A stretch of DNA of 64,000 bases from Salinimicrobium xinjiangense DSM 19287 (GCF_000423585.1 NZ_AUIG01000002.1:62001-126000), one strand, 5' to 3'; shown: positions 9,081 through 19,384, counted from the first letter of the stretch. The notes: generated by a model not told the origin, from the sequence alone. A program made the numbers and translations.

Positions 9081-11249
9081 TTATTTCTGAATGCTTATTG
9101 TTTTGGTAAGCACGATTTTATCTGAAGCCCCGCCTACCTGAATTTCAATTTGTCCGTTTTCTAATTCGAATTCCTGTTTTTGAATATTCCAGTATTTCAG
9201 ATCTTCGGCTTTAAGCGGAAGATCAACTGTTACCGATTTCCCGGCTGGTATTGAAATTCGCCGGAATCCCTTTAATTCTTTAATGGGTCTTTCTACTGAA
9301 GAATTTAAATGCTTTACATAAAGCTGAACTACTTCCTCGCCATCTATTTTTCCGGTGTTTCTAATTTTTACTTTTACTGTGGCAGTTTCACCATCCTGAA
9401 GCCTGTTTTTATTTACATGAAGATTTTCATAGCTGAAGTTCGTAAAGCTCAATCCGTGGCCAAAGGCATATAATGGATCTCCTTCAAAATACATGTAAGT
9501 CCTTCCATTCCTGATGTTGTAGTCCATTAACGGCGGCAGATCTGTAATACTTTTCACCCAGGTCTGCGTCAGTCTCCCCGCCGGATTATAGTCTCCAAAA
9601 AGCACGTCTGCCAGGCCATTACCTAATTCCTGACTGTTCTGCGTCATGTGCACAATAGCAGGAACATTTTCCTGTGTCCAGTTAATCGCGTAGGGAAAAG
9701 TGCTGATGAGCACCGCTATAGTTTTCGGATTCGCCTGGTGCACCACTTTGATGAGATCTTCCTGTTCCAGTTCCATGCTTTGACGATCAACAGATTCCTT
9801 TCCTTCGCTGGGCACGGGGCAATTTGCCCAGCCTGCGTCACAAACAGGGTGATTCCCCACAAGAACAATGGCTACGTCTGCTTTTGCTGCTATTTCTGCC
9901 GCTTTTCCGTCAGCATTGTTTTTTGCTATTAATATTTCCACATTTTCTCCCACTTTATTTCGGATTCCTTCCAGCGGAGTCACCCTGTACGGCGGGGTAC
10001 CACTGTACCAGTCCAGCAAAACTTCATCTGCTCTTTTTCCTATAATTGCAATAGATTTTATTTTGTTTTTATTGAGTGGCAAAAGCCCCTCTTCTGTATC
10101 ATTTTTCAGCAGTACAATAGATTTGCGGGTGGCTTCGAGTGCCAGCGTTTTATGAGCTTCAGTGGTCCAGGGATCTATAGTGTCTTTTCCGGAGCCAATT
10201 TTTGTATACGGATTCTCTTCCGAAGGATCCAGCATGCCCAGCTTTAGCATAACACGGTAATTTCCGCGCAGCACTTCATCAATGTCGGCTTCGGTTAGAT
10301 AGCCATTGGAGATTGCGCCGTAAACGGCTTCGGTGTATTCATCAAGAAACTGATTTATTCCCGCTTTGATCACTGCAGCAGCTCCCAGGTATTTGTCTTC
10401 GTAATACTTGTGATCTGAAAGCAACAGCTTGAAAGCTCCTCCGTCGGTGCAAATGATCCCATTCTGTCCCCATTCATTTACTGTGATTTCTTTGAGCATG
10501 GGATGTACGGTGGCGGGGATCCCGTTCACTTTATTGTAAGCGGCCATGTACGCCCGGGAACCACCTTCCAAAATGCCCTTTTTGAAGGGTAAGGCGTAAT
10601 ATTCTCTCCACAATCGCTCATCAAAATCTGATGAGGTGTAGGTACGACCGTCTTCGTTGGAATTCGCAAGGAAGTGCTTCATCAAAGAAGCCGTTTGCCA
10701 GTAATTAGGATCATCACCCTGCAGGCCTTTGACAAAAGCCACTGTTAACTCACCTGCCAAAAATGCGTCTTCTCCGTAACTTTCTTCGGTGCGGCCCCAG
10801 CGTGGATCCCGTGCAAGATCTGCATTTGGCGCCCTTACTACGAGTCCGCCGTGGTTGTATTTCTGAAATGCGTATCGTGTCTCCAGACCTTCAGCTGCGG
10901 CTACTTTTTGGATCAATTCTCTGTCCCAGGTTTCCCCGAGTCCGTAGGCCTGCGGAAATGTTGTAGTTACCTGTACCTCTCTGTTCCGGCCTTCCCATCC
11001 TGCAGGTCCGCCAAGGGCAAGTCCGTGCAGTCCTTCAACGTGTCCTGTTCCTTTGACACCCAGCCGGGGAACAGAAGGATTCGTACTTAAGGCACTTATC
11101 TTTTCATCGAGCGTCATTACAGACAGCAGGTTGTCGATACGTGCTTCAGTGTCCAGAGAAGGATCCTGAAAAGGATATTCAAAAGTTTGCTGTGCCCAAA
11201 GCGGCAGTGCCGAAAAGAATGTAACAATGTAAAACAGATATTTTTTCAT
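9081..11249 (-). CDS. GH3 beta-glucosidase/beta-xylosidase
   Basis: Third GH3 enzyme, 722 residues with a cleavable signal (ending LWAQQ). Its catalytic motif is GIICTDGGAF with Asp269 as the probable nucleophile, a form seen in the xylosidase/glucosidase branch of the family rather than the BglX branch. LARDPRWGRTEESYGED and LMKHFLANSNE are clear family blocks, and the fibronectin-III-like domain closes the protein. It lies 25 bases after the GH97 gene and 8 before the next GH3. Whether it removes beta-xylose or beta-glucose cannot be settled by eye. Confidence 0.9.
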   Translation of the reverse strand: MKKYLFYIVTFFSALPLWAQQTFEYPFQDPSLDTEARIDNLLSVMTLDEKISALSTNPSVPRLGVKGTGHVEGLHGLALGGPAGWEGRNREVQVTTTFPQAYGLGETWDRELIQKVAAAEGLETRYAFQKYNHGGLVVRAPNADLARDPRWGRTEESYGEDAFLAGELTVAFVKGLQGDDPNYWQTASLMKHFLANSNEDGRTYTSSDFDERLWREYYALPFKKGILEGGSRAYMAAYNKVNGIPATVHPMLKEITVNEWGQNGIICTDGGAFKLLLSDHKYYEDKYLGAAAVIKAGINQFLDEYTEAVYGAISNGYLTEADIDEVLRGNYRVMLKLGMLDPSEENPYTKIGSGKDTIDPWTTEAHKTLALEATRKSIVLLKNDTEEGLLPLNKNKIKSIAIIGKRADEVLLDWYSGTPPYRVTPLEGIRNKVGENVEILIAKNNADGKAAEIAAKADVAIVLVGNHPVCDAGWANCPVPSEGKESVDRQSMELEQEDLIKVVHQANPKTIAVLISTFPYAINWTQENVPAIVHMTQNSQELGNGLADVLFGDYNPAGRLTQTWVKSITDLPPLMDYNIRNGRTYMYFEGDPLYAFGHGLSFTNFSYENLHVNKNRLQDGETATVKVKIRNTGKIDGEEVVQLYVKHLNSSVERPIKELKGFRRISIPAGKSVTVDLPLKAEDLKYWNIQKQEFELENGQIEIQVGGASDKIVLTKTISIQK

Positions 11250-11274
11250 GTTTTAATATTTTCAGAAGCAGCGA

Positions 11275-13278
11275 TTACAGCTTTTTAAATCTTATCGCTG
11301 TGCCTCCACTTTCACCCAAGCTCAGCGTGAGCTTATCGGCCGCAGTTACTTCTTTTTTGCTTATTGCAACTTCCATTGGATTATTCTGATATCCGGTTCC
11401 TTTCGCATCGGCATAGATCTGGGCTTCATAAGTTGCCTCTTCATCTAAAAATGAGAGGTCGATCTCCAGATCCCGACTTTCTTCATTCGTAATGCTTCCC
11501 AAATACCAGTCATCGCTATCGAGATCTTTTCTCACAGTAGTGATATATTCTCCAATCTCTCCATTCAGGATTTTTGTGTCCTCCCAGTTCACAGGCACAT
11601 CAAGCAGGAACTGAAAAGCCGGTTTATCAACATAATTTTCGGGCAGGTCGGCAAACATCTGGACAGGAGAAAAGACCGTTACCAAAAGCGCGAGTTGCTT
11701 GGCTGTGGTGGAATGTACATTCCTGCCGGGATACCCCTGACTGATCTCCACATCGAAAATTCCGGCGGTAAAATCCATCGGCCCTGCCAAAAAGCGGGTA
11801 AATGGAAGAATGGTCACATGGTCCGGAGGATTTCCTTCACTCCAGGCGTTGTATTCAATTCCGCGGGCGCCTTCACGGGCCATCATGTGCGGATATGTTC
11901 TGCGCTCACCGGTATCCTTTATAGGTTCATGGAAGAAAACGGTAAGTTTATGTTCGGCCGCTTTTTCGAGGATATACCTGAAGTACCTTACACCAAACTG
12001 CCCGTGATGCCACTCTTTCATATTGAGTTTCGAACCTACATGGCCAATTTTTACATCATTAACCCCCATTTCATTATAAAGAGCAAACGCGCTGTCTACC
12101 TGTTTCAGGTAGTTGTCTATATTGGAACCGGTTTCGTGGTACCCCACAATTCGCACCCCATTTTCGGCAGCATAGTCGGTTACTTCTTTGAGATCAAAAT
12201 CATCTGTTGATTGTGTAAAATTAAACTGGTGCATTGCATTTTTGTACCAGTCCGGGGTCCAGCCTTTATTCCAGCCTTCAATCAGCAGATGGTCAACTCC
12301 CAGTTGTTTTGCATAATCGATGTGTTCTTTAGCATTTTCGGTAGATGCCCCGTGATTAGGGCCTTCCCAAAAAGTGTATTTTCCAATGTGCATTCCCCAC
12401 CAGATTCCAATGTATTTATAGGGTTCTATCCAGCTGGTATCTTCAATTTTATTTGGTTCGTTAAGGTTGAGGATGAGGTAGGAAGTTATGAGATCCTTTG
12501 GCTCCTCTCCGATCTGCAGAGTTCTCCACGGCGTAGTAAAGGAATCTGTGGTGCGGACTTTCACTCCGTCGGCCCACGGCACAAGATCAATTTTAAGTTC
12601 AGTTCCTTCTTGCGGAAATAAGGTATAGCTGGCAAAATCGGTGAGATTTGCCTCATGGAAACTCAGTGCCAGTCCATTTTCACTTTGAATGGTGAGCGGC
12701 GTATGTATAGTATCCAGTTCGCTTACCGGAGAAGCTTCATACAAATTTTCATAACGTTGTTCATGATAGGCAGGGATCCACCAGGCTTTCCCATCTTGTT
12801 TAAGGTTGAAGGTGGTGAGCTCATCCATTATAAAAATGCTGTCCTTAATTCCCTGCTCCGGAAAAATGTATCTGAAGGCTACGCCATCATCAAAAGCGCG
12901 GAACTGCACCTGCAGTTTCCTTTGCTTTCCGGATTTCTCCTGAAGGTTCACCAGCAGCTCATTATAGTGGTTCCTGATCTCTGCCTTTTCTCCCCAAACC
13001 TGTTCCCAGGTTTCATCCTTTGAGCTTTCTTCTACTCCGGTTATCTCAAAATTATTTCCAAGGGTGTCGTTGTCTTTAAAAACGAATCCCATTACTGAAG
13101 GAGTGATAATTTCTGTCTCCCCCCGGCTAACAGAATATCTCGGACTGTTATTGGCAAGTTCGAATTTTATTTTGTTCTGCCCGTCGGGAGAACTTAGCTC
13201 GTGTACCTGCGCAGTTTCCTGGTCACAGGAAAAAATCGAAAGGAACAATGCGGGAAATAATATTAATCTGCTGATCAT
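11275..13278 (-). CDS. GH97 alpha-glucosidase/alpha-galactosidase lipoprotein
   Basis: GH97 enzyme of 667 residues with a lipoprotein signal (LFLSIFSC, Cys about 18). The N-terminal beta-sandwich is followed by the catalytic barrel with WWGMHIG, then FFHEPIKDTG (Glu451), YPHMMAREGARGIEYN and FTRFLAGPMDFTAGIF. In the characterised family, a Glu at the HE-P position is typical of the inverting, SusB-like, calcium-dependent branch, while retaining members lack it; this points to an inverting alpha-glucosidase-like enzyme, though alpha-galactosidase remains possible. It is separated from the upstream GH31 gene by 221 AT-rich bases that might hold an internal promoter. Confidence 0.88.
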   Translation of the reverse strand: MISRLILFPALFLSIFSCDQETAQVHELSSPDGQNKIKFELANNSPRYSVSRGETEIITPSVMGFVFKDNDTLGNNFEITGVEESSKDETWEQVWGEKAEIRNHYNELLVNLQEKSGKQRKLQVQFRAFDDGVAFRYIFPEQGIKDSIFIMDELTTFNLKQDGKAWWIPAYHEQRYENLYEASPVSELDTIHTPLTIQSENGLALSFHEANLTDFASYTLFPQEGTELKIDLVPWADGVKVRTTDSFTTPWRTLQIGEEPKDLITSYLILNLNEPNKIEDTSWIEPYKYIGIWWGMHIGKYTFWEGPNHGASTENAKEHIDYAKQLGVDHLLIEGWNKGWTPDWYKNAMHQFNFTQSTDDFDLKEVTDYAAENGVRIVGYHETGSNIDNYLKQVDSAFALYNEMGVNDVKIGHVGSKLNMKEWHHGQFGVRYFRYILEKAAEHKLTVFFHEPIKDTGERRTYPHMMAREGARGIEYNAWSEGNPPDHVTILPFTRFLAGPMDFTAGIFDVEISQGYPGRNVHSTTAKQLALLVTVFSPVQMFADLPENYVDKPAFQFLLDVPVNWEDTKILNGEIGEYITTVRKDLDSDDWYLGSITNEESRDLEIDLSFLDEEATYEAQIYADAKGTGYQNNPMEVAISKKEVTAADKLTLSLGESGGTAIRFKKL

Positions 13279-13499
13279 TTTATATTGCTTAAATTTTTTT
13301 AATTGACTGAATAGCTTCTCTTAACTTGTAATTGTTGGCTTAGCTGTCAGTTCTTTATTTTTTTTACATCAAATTTCTGTTTCTATTTTCTGCTATAGTT
13401 GTGGCTATTAGTCTTTGGATCGGGTTTATAAAGCTCAGTCATCTCCAATTAACTTATTAACCAATCACTAATAACCATTAACTTTTAACCATTAATTCT

Positions 13500-15899
13500 T
13501 TATTTCTTCCATTCGGTTTTAAAAGAAGTCTTGCCGTTCAGCGGGTTCTCCGAAACTTCAAAGGAATTTCCCTTTTTTGACACCTTTATAATTTCAGCTT
13601 TTTCTCCTTCGGGCAGATATACTTTTCCGGTTGCAGAATTGACGTTGTCACTAGCAAAAACCTTCAGCTGAATATTTTTCCAATCCATGTCCTGAGTTGA
13701 CTGTGCGAGTCTGATATGCGGGATCACTGCTCCGTCTTTTACCAGAGCGACAATGGGTACGTCACCAGCCTTTATTGTATGCCAGCCGCTGTCGTAAACC
13801 TTTCCGGATTGATAGTCGATCCATCTTCCGGGAGGAAGATATACATCGCGCTCTGTGGTTGCTTCAAAAAGTGGCGCCACCAGCATGTCCGATCCAAATA
13901 AATATTGATCATCAATTAACCAGGAACCGGGATCATTGGGGAACTCAACAAAGAGCGCACGCATCATTGGCAGTCCCTGTTCTGAGCTCTCCTTTGCCTG
14001 AGCATAGATGTAAGGCATCAATTCATACCTCATGTTGTCTGCTTTTCTGAAAGCCTCTAAGAAGCTTTCATTGTAAAGCCATGGTTCTGTAGGTGGTTCC
14101 CCGTGGCTTCTCACATGAGAAGAAAGCATTCCGAAGGGAGTCCAGCGGCGATAAAGATCTTCGGGGGCGGCAGTTACGAAGCCGCCAACATCATGGCTCC
14201 AGAAGGTAAATCCGCTTAGACCTAAAGAAAGTCCGCCGCGCAAAGTTGCCGACATGGCGGTATTGGTCGTAGCAGCATCGCCACCCCAATGTAACGGGTA
14301 ACGCTGACTACCAGCCCAGGTACTTCTTGCCCAGATTAGGGAGTAGCCTTTTTCTTTTTTAGTCAATTCGGCCACCGCCTTGTTATAACGCAACGGATAC
14401 AGGTTGTGCTCGTAAAAGCCGGTGCGACCGGAATGATATAATCCGTTTGCGGGGGCTGCTTCTCCAAAATCCACTTTGAAAACCCCAACTCCCTGGTCAA
14501 ATAAATGTTTCAGTTTTCCCTGATACCAGGTCACTGTTTCGGGATTCGAAAAGTCGAGAACAGCATCTTCAAAAGAAATGTTGCCTTTGCGATCTTTAAC
14601 CGCAAGACCTTGTTCGACTATCTCGTTAAAAAGGGTGTTTTCCGGAGTAAAATATGGCAGCTGCCATAGCGAAACATGAAAGCCATCTTCTTTCATGTCT
14701 TTCATCATATCCACGGGATCTTCAAAACGATCGGCTGCAAATTCGTAGTTATTCCTCCAGTCCACATCAAACCAGCCGGTATCAAAATGTATCACGTCAC
14801 TCGGGATCTTATACTTCCGCAGATTTGCTGCAATCTCACGACCTTCTTTTTCAGAAAAATAGGTGATACGACTCATCCAGAAACCGAAGGACCATAGTGG
14901 CGGCATTTCAGATTTTCCTGTGAGGTCGGTGTATTCATCAAGAATGTCTTTTGGTTCACCGAGGAAGAAGAATAGATCGGCAACATCATTCCCCAGCATC
15001 ATGTTATTGGCAGCGTTGAAGTATTTTCCGAAGTCAACGGTAATTGGAGAAGAAGTGTGCATGAAAACACCATAACCGCGGCTACTCATATAGAACGGAA
15101 TGGGCTTATACATAGTTTCATTCTGAACCCCGTTCGCATCATCTACCCAAAGCACCACTTTTTGGCCGCGCTTATTGAACTGGGTAAAAGATTCTCCGAG
15201 TCCGAAGATCTTTTCTCCCGGTTCAAGGCTCAAAACGGCAGCCATGCTTCGGGAGTAATCGCTGTTTCTTCGTACATAGGAGAAAGGCAGCACGGGAGTG
15301 TAAGTATTTGTGACATCGCTGCTGTGCAGCGTGCTGGTAAGTAATTTCCCTTTCCCGTCATAAAGCTTAACATGCCAGGGTTTAGAAAGAATTTCTACTC
15401 TTCCATATTGATTAGAATAGCTATGGCCACCGTCGATCTTTGAATATTTCCAAAGTTCGGGGCGATTTGGCGCAATTCCATCGATAAGCATTAGCGACTC
15501 TTCCTGCTTGTGGAACTGTGGGCCCGAAGCCATTTTTATCCGTACAGTCCTGTCAGAAACAAATTGTATCTCAAAAGGTAATTCGGGAGAAACTTCATAC
15601 TCTGTGGTGGGAAATTCATTGGCTTCAACAGGAACAGGCCGCATAAGCATGTTGTTAAAAGCCTGCCGGGTCTGATAATCGTTCCGTAGATATTTTACAG
15701 TTCCTTTTCCGGTTTTGGGATCAAAATTTACCAGTTCATCGGCAAAATAAAAGGTGTTATTGTAATCGACAAAATCTTTACTGATGTCTACCGGAGTGTT
15801 AAGGATATCGACTTCCTGAAGCTGCGCATTGGCACCTGTACTTCCTAAAACTGCCAGGGCAAGAGCAAGTCCCAGCTTATGTAACCAGCCGTTTTTCAT
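13500..15899 (-). CDS. GH31 alpha-xylosidase (YicI type)
   Basis: Exported 799-residue GH31 enzyme (signal ending TGANAQ). The block FKVDFGEAAP carries the nucleophile Asp477 and HWGGDAAT the acid/base Asp541, a spacing of 64 close to that of E. coli YicI. SLGLSGFTFWSHDVGGF and FGMLSSHVRSHG are also close to YicI, and HFDTGWFDVDW replaces the DWFYW motif of the other xyloglucan alpha-xylosidase subgroup. It would release alpha-xylose from isoprimeverose-like ends after removal of galactose. It follows GH2 by 31 bases. This gene is the best single clue that the locus targets xyloglucan. Confidence 0.92.
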   Translation of the reverse strand: MKNGWLHKLGLALALAVLGSTGANAQLQEVDILNTPVDISKDFVDYNNTFYFADELVNFDPKTGKGTVKYLRNDYQTRQAFNNMLMRPVPVEANEFPTTEYEVSPELPFEIQFVSDRTVRIKMASGPQFHKQEESLMLIDGIAPNRPELWKYSKIDGGHSYSNQYGRVEILSKPWHVKLYDGKGKLLTSTLHSSDVTNTYTPVLPFSYVRRNSDYSRSMAAVLSLEPGEKIFGLGESFTQFNKRGQKVVLWVDDANGVQNETMYKPIPFYMSSRGYGVFMHTSSPITVDFGKYFNAANNMMLGNDVADLFFFLGEPKDILDEYTDLTGKSEMPPLWSFGFWMSRITYFSEKEGREIAANLRKYKIPSDVIHFDTGWFDVDWRNNYEFAADRFEDPVDMMKDMKEDGFHVSLWQLPYFTPENTLFNEIVEQGLAVKDRKGNISFEDAVLDFSNPETVTWYQGKLKHLFDQGVGVFKVDFGEAAPANGLYHSGRTGFYEHNLYPLRYNKAVAELTKKEKGYSLIWARSTWAGSQRYPLHWGGDAATTNTAMSATLRGGLSLGLSGFTFWSHDVGGFVTAAPEDLYRRWTPFGMLSSHVRSHGEPPTEPWLYNESFLEAFRKADNMRYELMPYIYAQAKESSEQGLPMMRALFVEFPNDPGSWLIDDQYLFGSDMLVAPLFEATTERDVYLPPGRWIDYQSGKVYDSGWHTIKAGDVPIVALVKDGAVIPHIRLAQSTQDMDWKNIQLKVFASDNVNSATGKVYLPEGEKAEIIKVSKKGNSFEVSENPLNGKTSFKTEWKK

Positions 15900-15930
15900 T
15901 TTTGTAGTATTATAATTAGGGGAATCATTT

Positions 15931-18414
15931 CTATTCTAAATTTATTGTTGTGGTTGCCTGTTGGAGACCATCTGCCGTGGCGGACAATTCCACGGGACCG
16001 GCTTCTTTTCCGGCGCGGATGACCACCAGAACTTTCCCATTTAAAGCTGAATGTGAGATTCCTTTAAAGGACTCATGGCTGGTAGGATCGCCGCTCCCAA
16101 CTGCTTCTATTTTTCCGCCGCCTTTAACTTCAAAATGAACAACATTGTTAGCTCTGGGAGCAAGGGTGCCATTTTCATCTGTAATAGTCACAGTCACGAA
16201 TGAAAGGTCCTGCCCATCTGCTTTAATTGTAGTCCTGTCTGGTTGCAGGGCCAGTTTTGCAGGTGCTCCGGCGGTTCTGACTTCTTTCTCAAGAACTACC
16301 TGTCCGTCCTTTCTGGAAACAGCCCTCAAAATACCCTTTTTGAAGGGGAAGCGCCACATGACGTGCAGGTCATCTCCTTCTTTGCTCTTCACACCCTGTG
16401 ATTCTCCATTAAGGAAAAGCTCTACTTCATCTGCATTGTTGTAATACGCCCAGACATCCACAATTTGCCCTTCCTCCCAATTCCAGTGTGGCAGGATATG
16501 CAGCACATCTTCTGTGGTCCATTCACTTTTGTACATGTAGTAGGAATCCTTCGGAAATCCTGCGAGATCGACAATTCCGAAGTATGAACTTCTGGAGGGC
16601 CAGCCGTAGGGCGTGGGTTCTCCGAGGTAATCAAAGCCTGTCCAAATGTAAAATCCTGAAAGGAAATCGTGCTTTTTAATGACTTTCCAGGTCGCTTCAT
16701 GAGTAGAGCCCCAGGGCGTTCTCACCTGATCAAAAGCTGAAATTGTATTATCCGGATTCCCGCCATCAAAAGGAATATCCCAGCGCACCGGCCAAATCTT
16801 GACAGTGTCTGAAGGAAATTCGTAGTAACCTCTCTTGGCCAGAGCCGAAGTAGTTTCAGTGGCTATAAAAGGTGTGTTTGGGAAATTCACCTGATGCTTA
16901 GGCCAGGTTTGATGTGCATAATTGTAGCCAATAAGATCCAAAGCTCCGGAACCTGCAAGCGCATTAGGTTGTTGCGGTTCATCAAATTGTAAGGTAACAT
17001 CATCTTCGCTGGTATGGATCGGCGGATTCATTCCGGCGGTAACAGGGCGTGTGGGATCCACTTCTTTGGTGATTCGGGCCAGTTCCGTGCCAATTTCTGC
17101 ACCGCGATCACTCCATTGCTCCGGTACCTCATTCCCGATGCTCCAGATAAATATACTGGGATGATTACGGTCGCGCAGGATCATATCCCTCATGTCCCGC
17201 TCATGCCATCCCTGCCAGTAATTGCTGTAATCATTTTCAGTTTTGGCTCTTTCCCACATGTCAAAGGACTCAGCCATCACGATGAAGCCCATTTTGTCTG
17301 TTAGTTCCAGAAGTTCGGGAGCCGGCGGGTTATGAGCGGTTCTAATTCCGTTGACACCCATTTCCTTCATGATCTCCAGCTGTCGTTCAATGGCTCTTTT
17401 GTTTACGGCGGCACCTAAAGGTCCAAGATCATGATGGTTGTTTACACCCTTGATCTTCACCTGTTCGCCATTCAGAAGAAACCCTCTTTCCAGATCAAAC
17501 CTGAAATCCCTGATCCCAAATTGCGTAATGTATTCGTCGACTATTTCCCCGTCTACCTTTATTCTTGTTACTGCGGAATAGAGCTGCGGATCATCTACCG
17601 ACCACAATTGAGGCTGATTAACCTGTATCTGCTGAGTAATTCCTGAAGTGTCCTGCGCCTGAATCTCAAATTCTGAAACAGTTGAATTAACCTCCTGATC
17701 ATTATAAACCAAAGAGGTCTCTAAAATGCCATTTTTGGCACCGCTGTATTTGTTTGCCATTCTCACCTCAACCTGAACCAAAGCACTGTCTTTGCTCACG
17801 TTTGGCGTAGTAACAAAAGTTCCCCATAGAGGCACGTGCAATTTATCTGTTTGGGTAAGCCAAACATTTCTGTAAATTCCCGAACCTGAATACCAGCGGG
17901 AATTCGGCTGATCTGAATTATCAACCTTTACCAGGATTTCATTCGGTTCATCCCCGTAGTTGAGATAAGGAGTGAGATCATATTGAAAGCCGATGTAGCC
18001 GTTAGGCCTGCTGCCGAGGTAATTTCCGTTGATCCAGACTTCACTGTTCTGGTAAACTCCGTCAAAAGTTACGGCAGTTAGTTTTGTACTGTCGCTTTCT
18101 TCGACTTTGAAGGTTTTTTTGTACCAGCCTAAACCGCCGGGCAAAGCTCCACCACCAACTCCTGCAGGATGATTGGGACTAAATTCTCCTTCTATGCTCC
18201 AGTCATGAGGAAGATTGATGGTTCTCCAATCGGCTTCAGGAGAAGTCATTTTTAAAGAATCTTCCAGAACGAACTGCCAGTTTTCATTGAAGGAAGCTTT
18301 TCTTTCAGTTTTAAAACTTTCAGTCTCAATACCTTCAGGAGTAGTAGTTTTACAGGAATACAGAAAATTCAGAAGAAGAAATAAGGCTGGAAAAAGGAAT
18401 CTCTTTTTATTCAT
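15931..18414 (-). CDS. GH2 beta-galactosidase lipoprotein
   Basis: GH2 enzyme of 827 residues with a lipoprotein signal (LLLNFLYSC, Cys about 21). Order: sugar-binding domain, immunoglobulin-like domain, TIM barrel with acid/base Glu429 in WSIGNEVPE and nucleophile Glu520 in FIATETTS, then beta-sandwich domains, including a Big/invasin-like module near the C terminus (about 720-827). It is the first gene of the minus-strand series; the 700-base spacer upstream is the obvious place for the regulatory region. Beta-galactosidase is the default activity for this architecture, and removing galactose from xyloglucan side chains would fit the neighbours. Confidence 0.92.
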   Translation of the reverse strand: MNKKRFLFPALFLLLNFLYSCKTTTPEGIETESFKTERKASFNENWQFVLEDSLKMTSPEADWRTINLPHDWSIEGEFSPNHPAGVGGGALPGGLGWYKKTFKVEESDSTKLTAVTFDGVYQNSEVWINGNYLGSRPNGYIGFQYDLTPYLNYGDEPNEILVKVDNSDQPNSRWYSGSGIYRNVWLTQTDKLHVPLWGTFVTTPNVSKDSALVQVEVRMANKYSGAKNGILETSLVYNDQEVNSTVSEFEIQAQDTSGITQQIQVNQPQLWSVDDPQLYSAVTRIKVDGEIVDEYITQFGIRDFRFDLERGFLLNGEQVKIKGVNNHHDLGPLGAAVNKRAIERQLEIMKEMGVNGIRTAHNPPAPELLELTDKMGFIVMAESFDMWERAKTENDYSNYWQGWHERDMRDMILRDRNHPSIFIWSIGNEVPEQWSDRGAEIGTELARITKEVDPTRPVTAGMNPPIHTSEDDVTLQFDEPQQPNALAGSGALDLIGYNYAHQTWPKHQVNFPNTPFIATETTSALAKRGYYEFPSDTVKIWPVRWDIPFDGGNPDNTISAFDQVRTPWGSTHEATWKVIKKHDFLSGFYIWTGFDYLGEPTPYGWPSRSSYFGIVDLAGFPKDSYYMYKSEWTTEDVLHILPHWNWEEGQIVDVWAYYNNADEVELFLNGESQGVKSKEGDDLHVMWRFPFKKGILRAVSRKDGQVVLEKEVRTAGAPAKLALQPDRTTIKADGQDLSFVTVTITDENGTLAPRANNVVHFEVKGGGKIEAVGSGDPTSHESFKGISHSALNGKVLVVIRAGKEAGPVELSATADGLQQATTTINLE
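17723..17735. repeat. AAAATGNCATTTT palindrome inside GH2 gene
   Basis: Exact copy (centre GCC) within the GH2 coding sequence, where the minus strand encodes KNGIL. One of seven exact copies in the window. Confidence 0.7.
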
Positions 18415-19134
18415 GAGAATTCATATAAGCTAAGGCCTTTTGAAAAATTAGAGGCCAGAAATTTTAATACCCGAAGCGATTAAATCGGATCTTATTTTAG
18501 TCACTCAATTAGTACATGAGAATTTCCCTCAAAAGCAGTTACACCCGAAGCTAAACCAATAACATACCTGATAAAAATTAATCCACCCTAAACTGAACTT
18601 GAACAAAGAATAGTATCATCTCCATTAATTGATATAACATTACCAACTTTTAAACATCCCGATCGGCATCAGCAAAAAAACTACGCATCGCAGGATACTG
18701 TAGCATCTGTCACACTTTAGGAAAAAAATCATTCCACCCTGTAACTGAACTACAAGCTACTTCGGAGCAGATTCAAACCGGATCATTCCTCGTCGGCGCC
18801 ATCATTGAACAAGTCCAGGAGAAGGTTGCCCAAAAGTTGATTAAATGTAAGGTTTACAATTAATATTAGGAAAAATTTAAGTCAAAAATTTCGTGTTGCT
18901 AAAACATTGAATTTTGCACCGCCTGGATTTTCTCGGCTCCTTAAGAAAAACACTAAGCTTTAAAAATTTATATAACTGAAATACAGAAATAGCTTTATTG
19001 ATTCCAGGATAAAATTTTAAATTGAAGAAATCTGTTTCCCGGATTTTTTATTCCCCAACTTTCTGCCGTTGTTGAACATAAAAAACCCTGCCGATTCTTG
19101 ATCAACAGGGTTTTCTTGTCTAACATTCAAAAAG
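18415..19134. other. Spacer upstream of the GH2 series, with a coding-like remnant
   Basis: A 720-base AT-rich spacer with no intact gene. A plus-strand frame without a start codon stays open from about 18654 to a TAA at 18861-18863 and has a coding look (for example HPVTELQATSEQ and FLVGAIIEQVQEK), suggesting the decayed 3' end of a lost gene, but no family was recognised. Imperfect copies of ATCCACCCT-AACTGAACT occur near 18581-18600 and 18731-18750. The promoter and control sites of the GH2-led series should lie in the left part, but no TAnnTTTG box could be placed on the minus strand with confidence. Confidence 0.4.
19080..19114 (-). terminator. Terminator of tRNA-Arg
   Basis: Arms 19082-19090 and 19106-19114 (AAAACCCTG/CAGGGTTTT). 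On the minus strand the hairpin is followed by a T run and it lies 21 bases beyond the 3' end of the tRNA. Confidence 0.8.
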
Positions 19135-19206
19135 TAGCCTCGCCAGGAATCGAACCTGGATCTAAAGTTTAGGAAACTTCTATTCTATCCATTGAACTAC
19201 GAGGCC
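19135..19206 (-). tRNA. tRNA-Arg(CCT)
   Basis: Complete cloverleaf on the minus strand. Acceptor GGCCTCG pairs with CGAGGCT (one G-T pair), then T8-A9, D stem GTTC/GAAT, anticodon loop TTCCTAA with anticodon CCT (reads AGG), and T arm CCAGG-TTCGATT-CCTGG. The discriminator base is A and CCA is not encoded. It stands alone with its own terminator. Confidence 0.95.
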
Positions 19207-19352
19207 GAAGTTGATTTTTTAGAAGTATAATTCCCGTCCTTGTGAAAGGATGACAAAAATAAAAATGTTTAAAGAATTTTTACTCTTAATACTGCAAAAC
19301 TTTCACTTCACTTTTAAGTGCAACTGTCTTTCTTATAAAATAAACTTAATCC

Positions 19353-19384
19353 TTGGGAATCATCTGTTCAGGCTTTTATATTTG
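19353..19384 (+). promoter_or_regulatory. Promoter for DUF2490 gene
   Basis: TTG at 19353-19355 and TATATTTG at 19377-19384 are 21 bases apart, matching the Bacteroidota -33/-7 consensus. Only 11 bases separate the -7 box from the ATG, so the mRNA leader must be very short. Confidence 0.7.
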
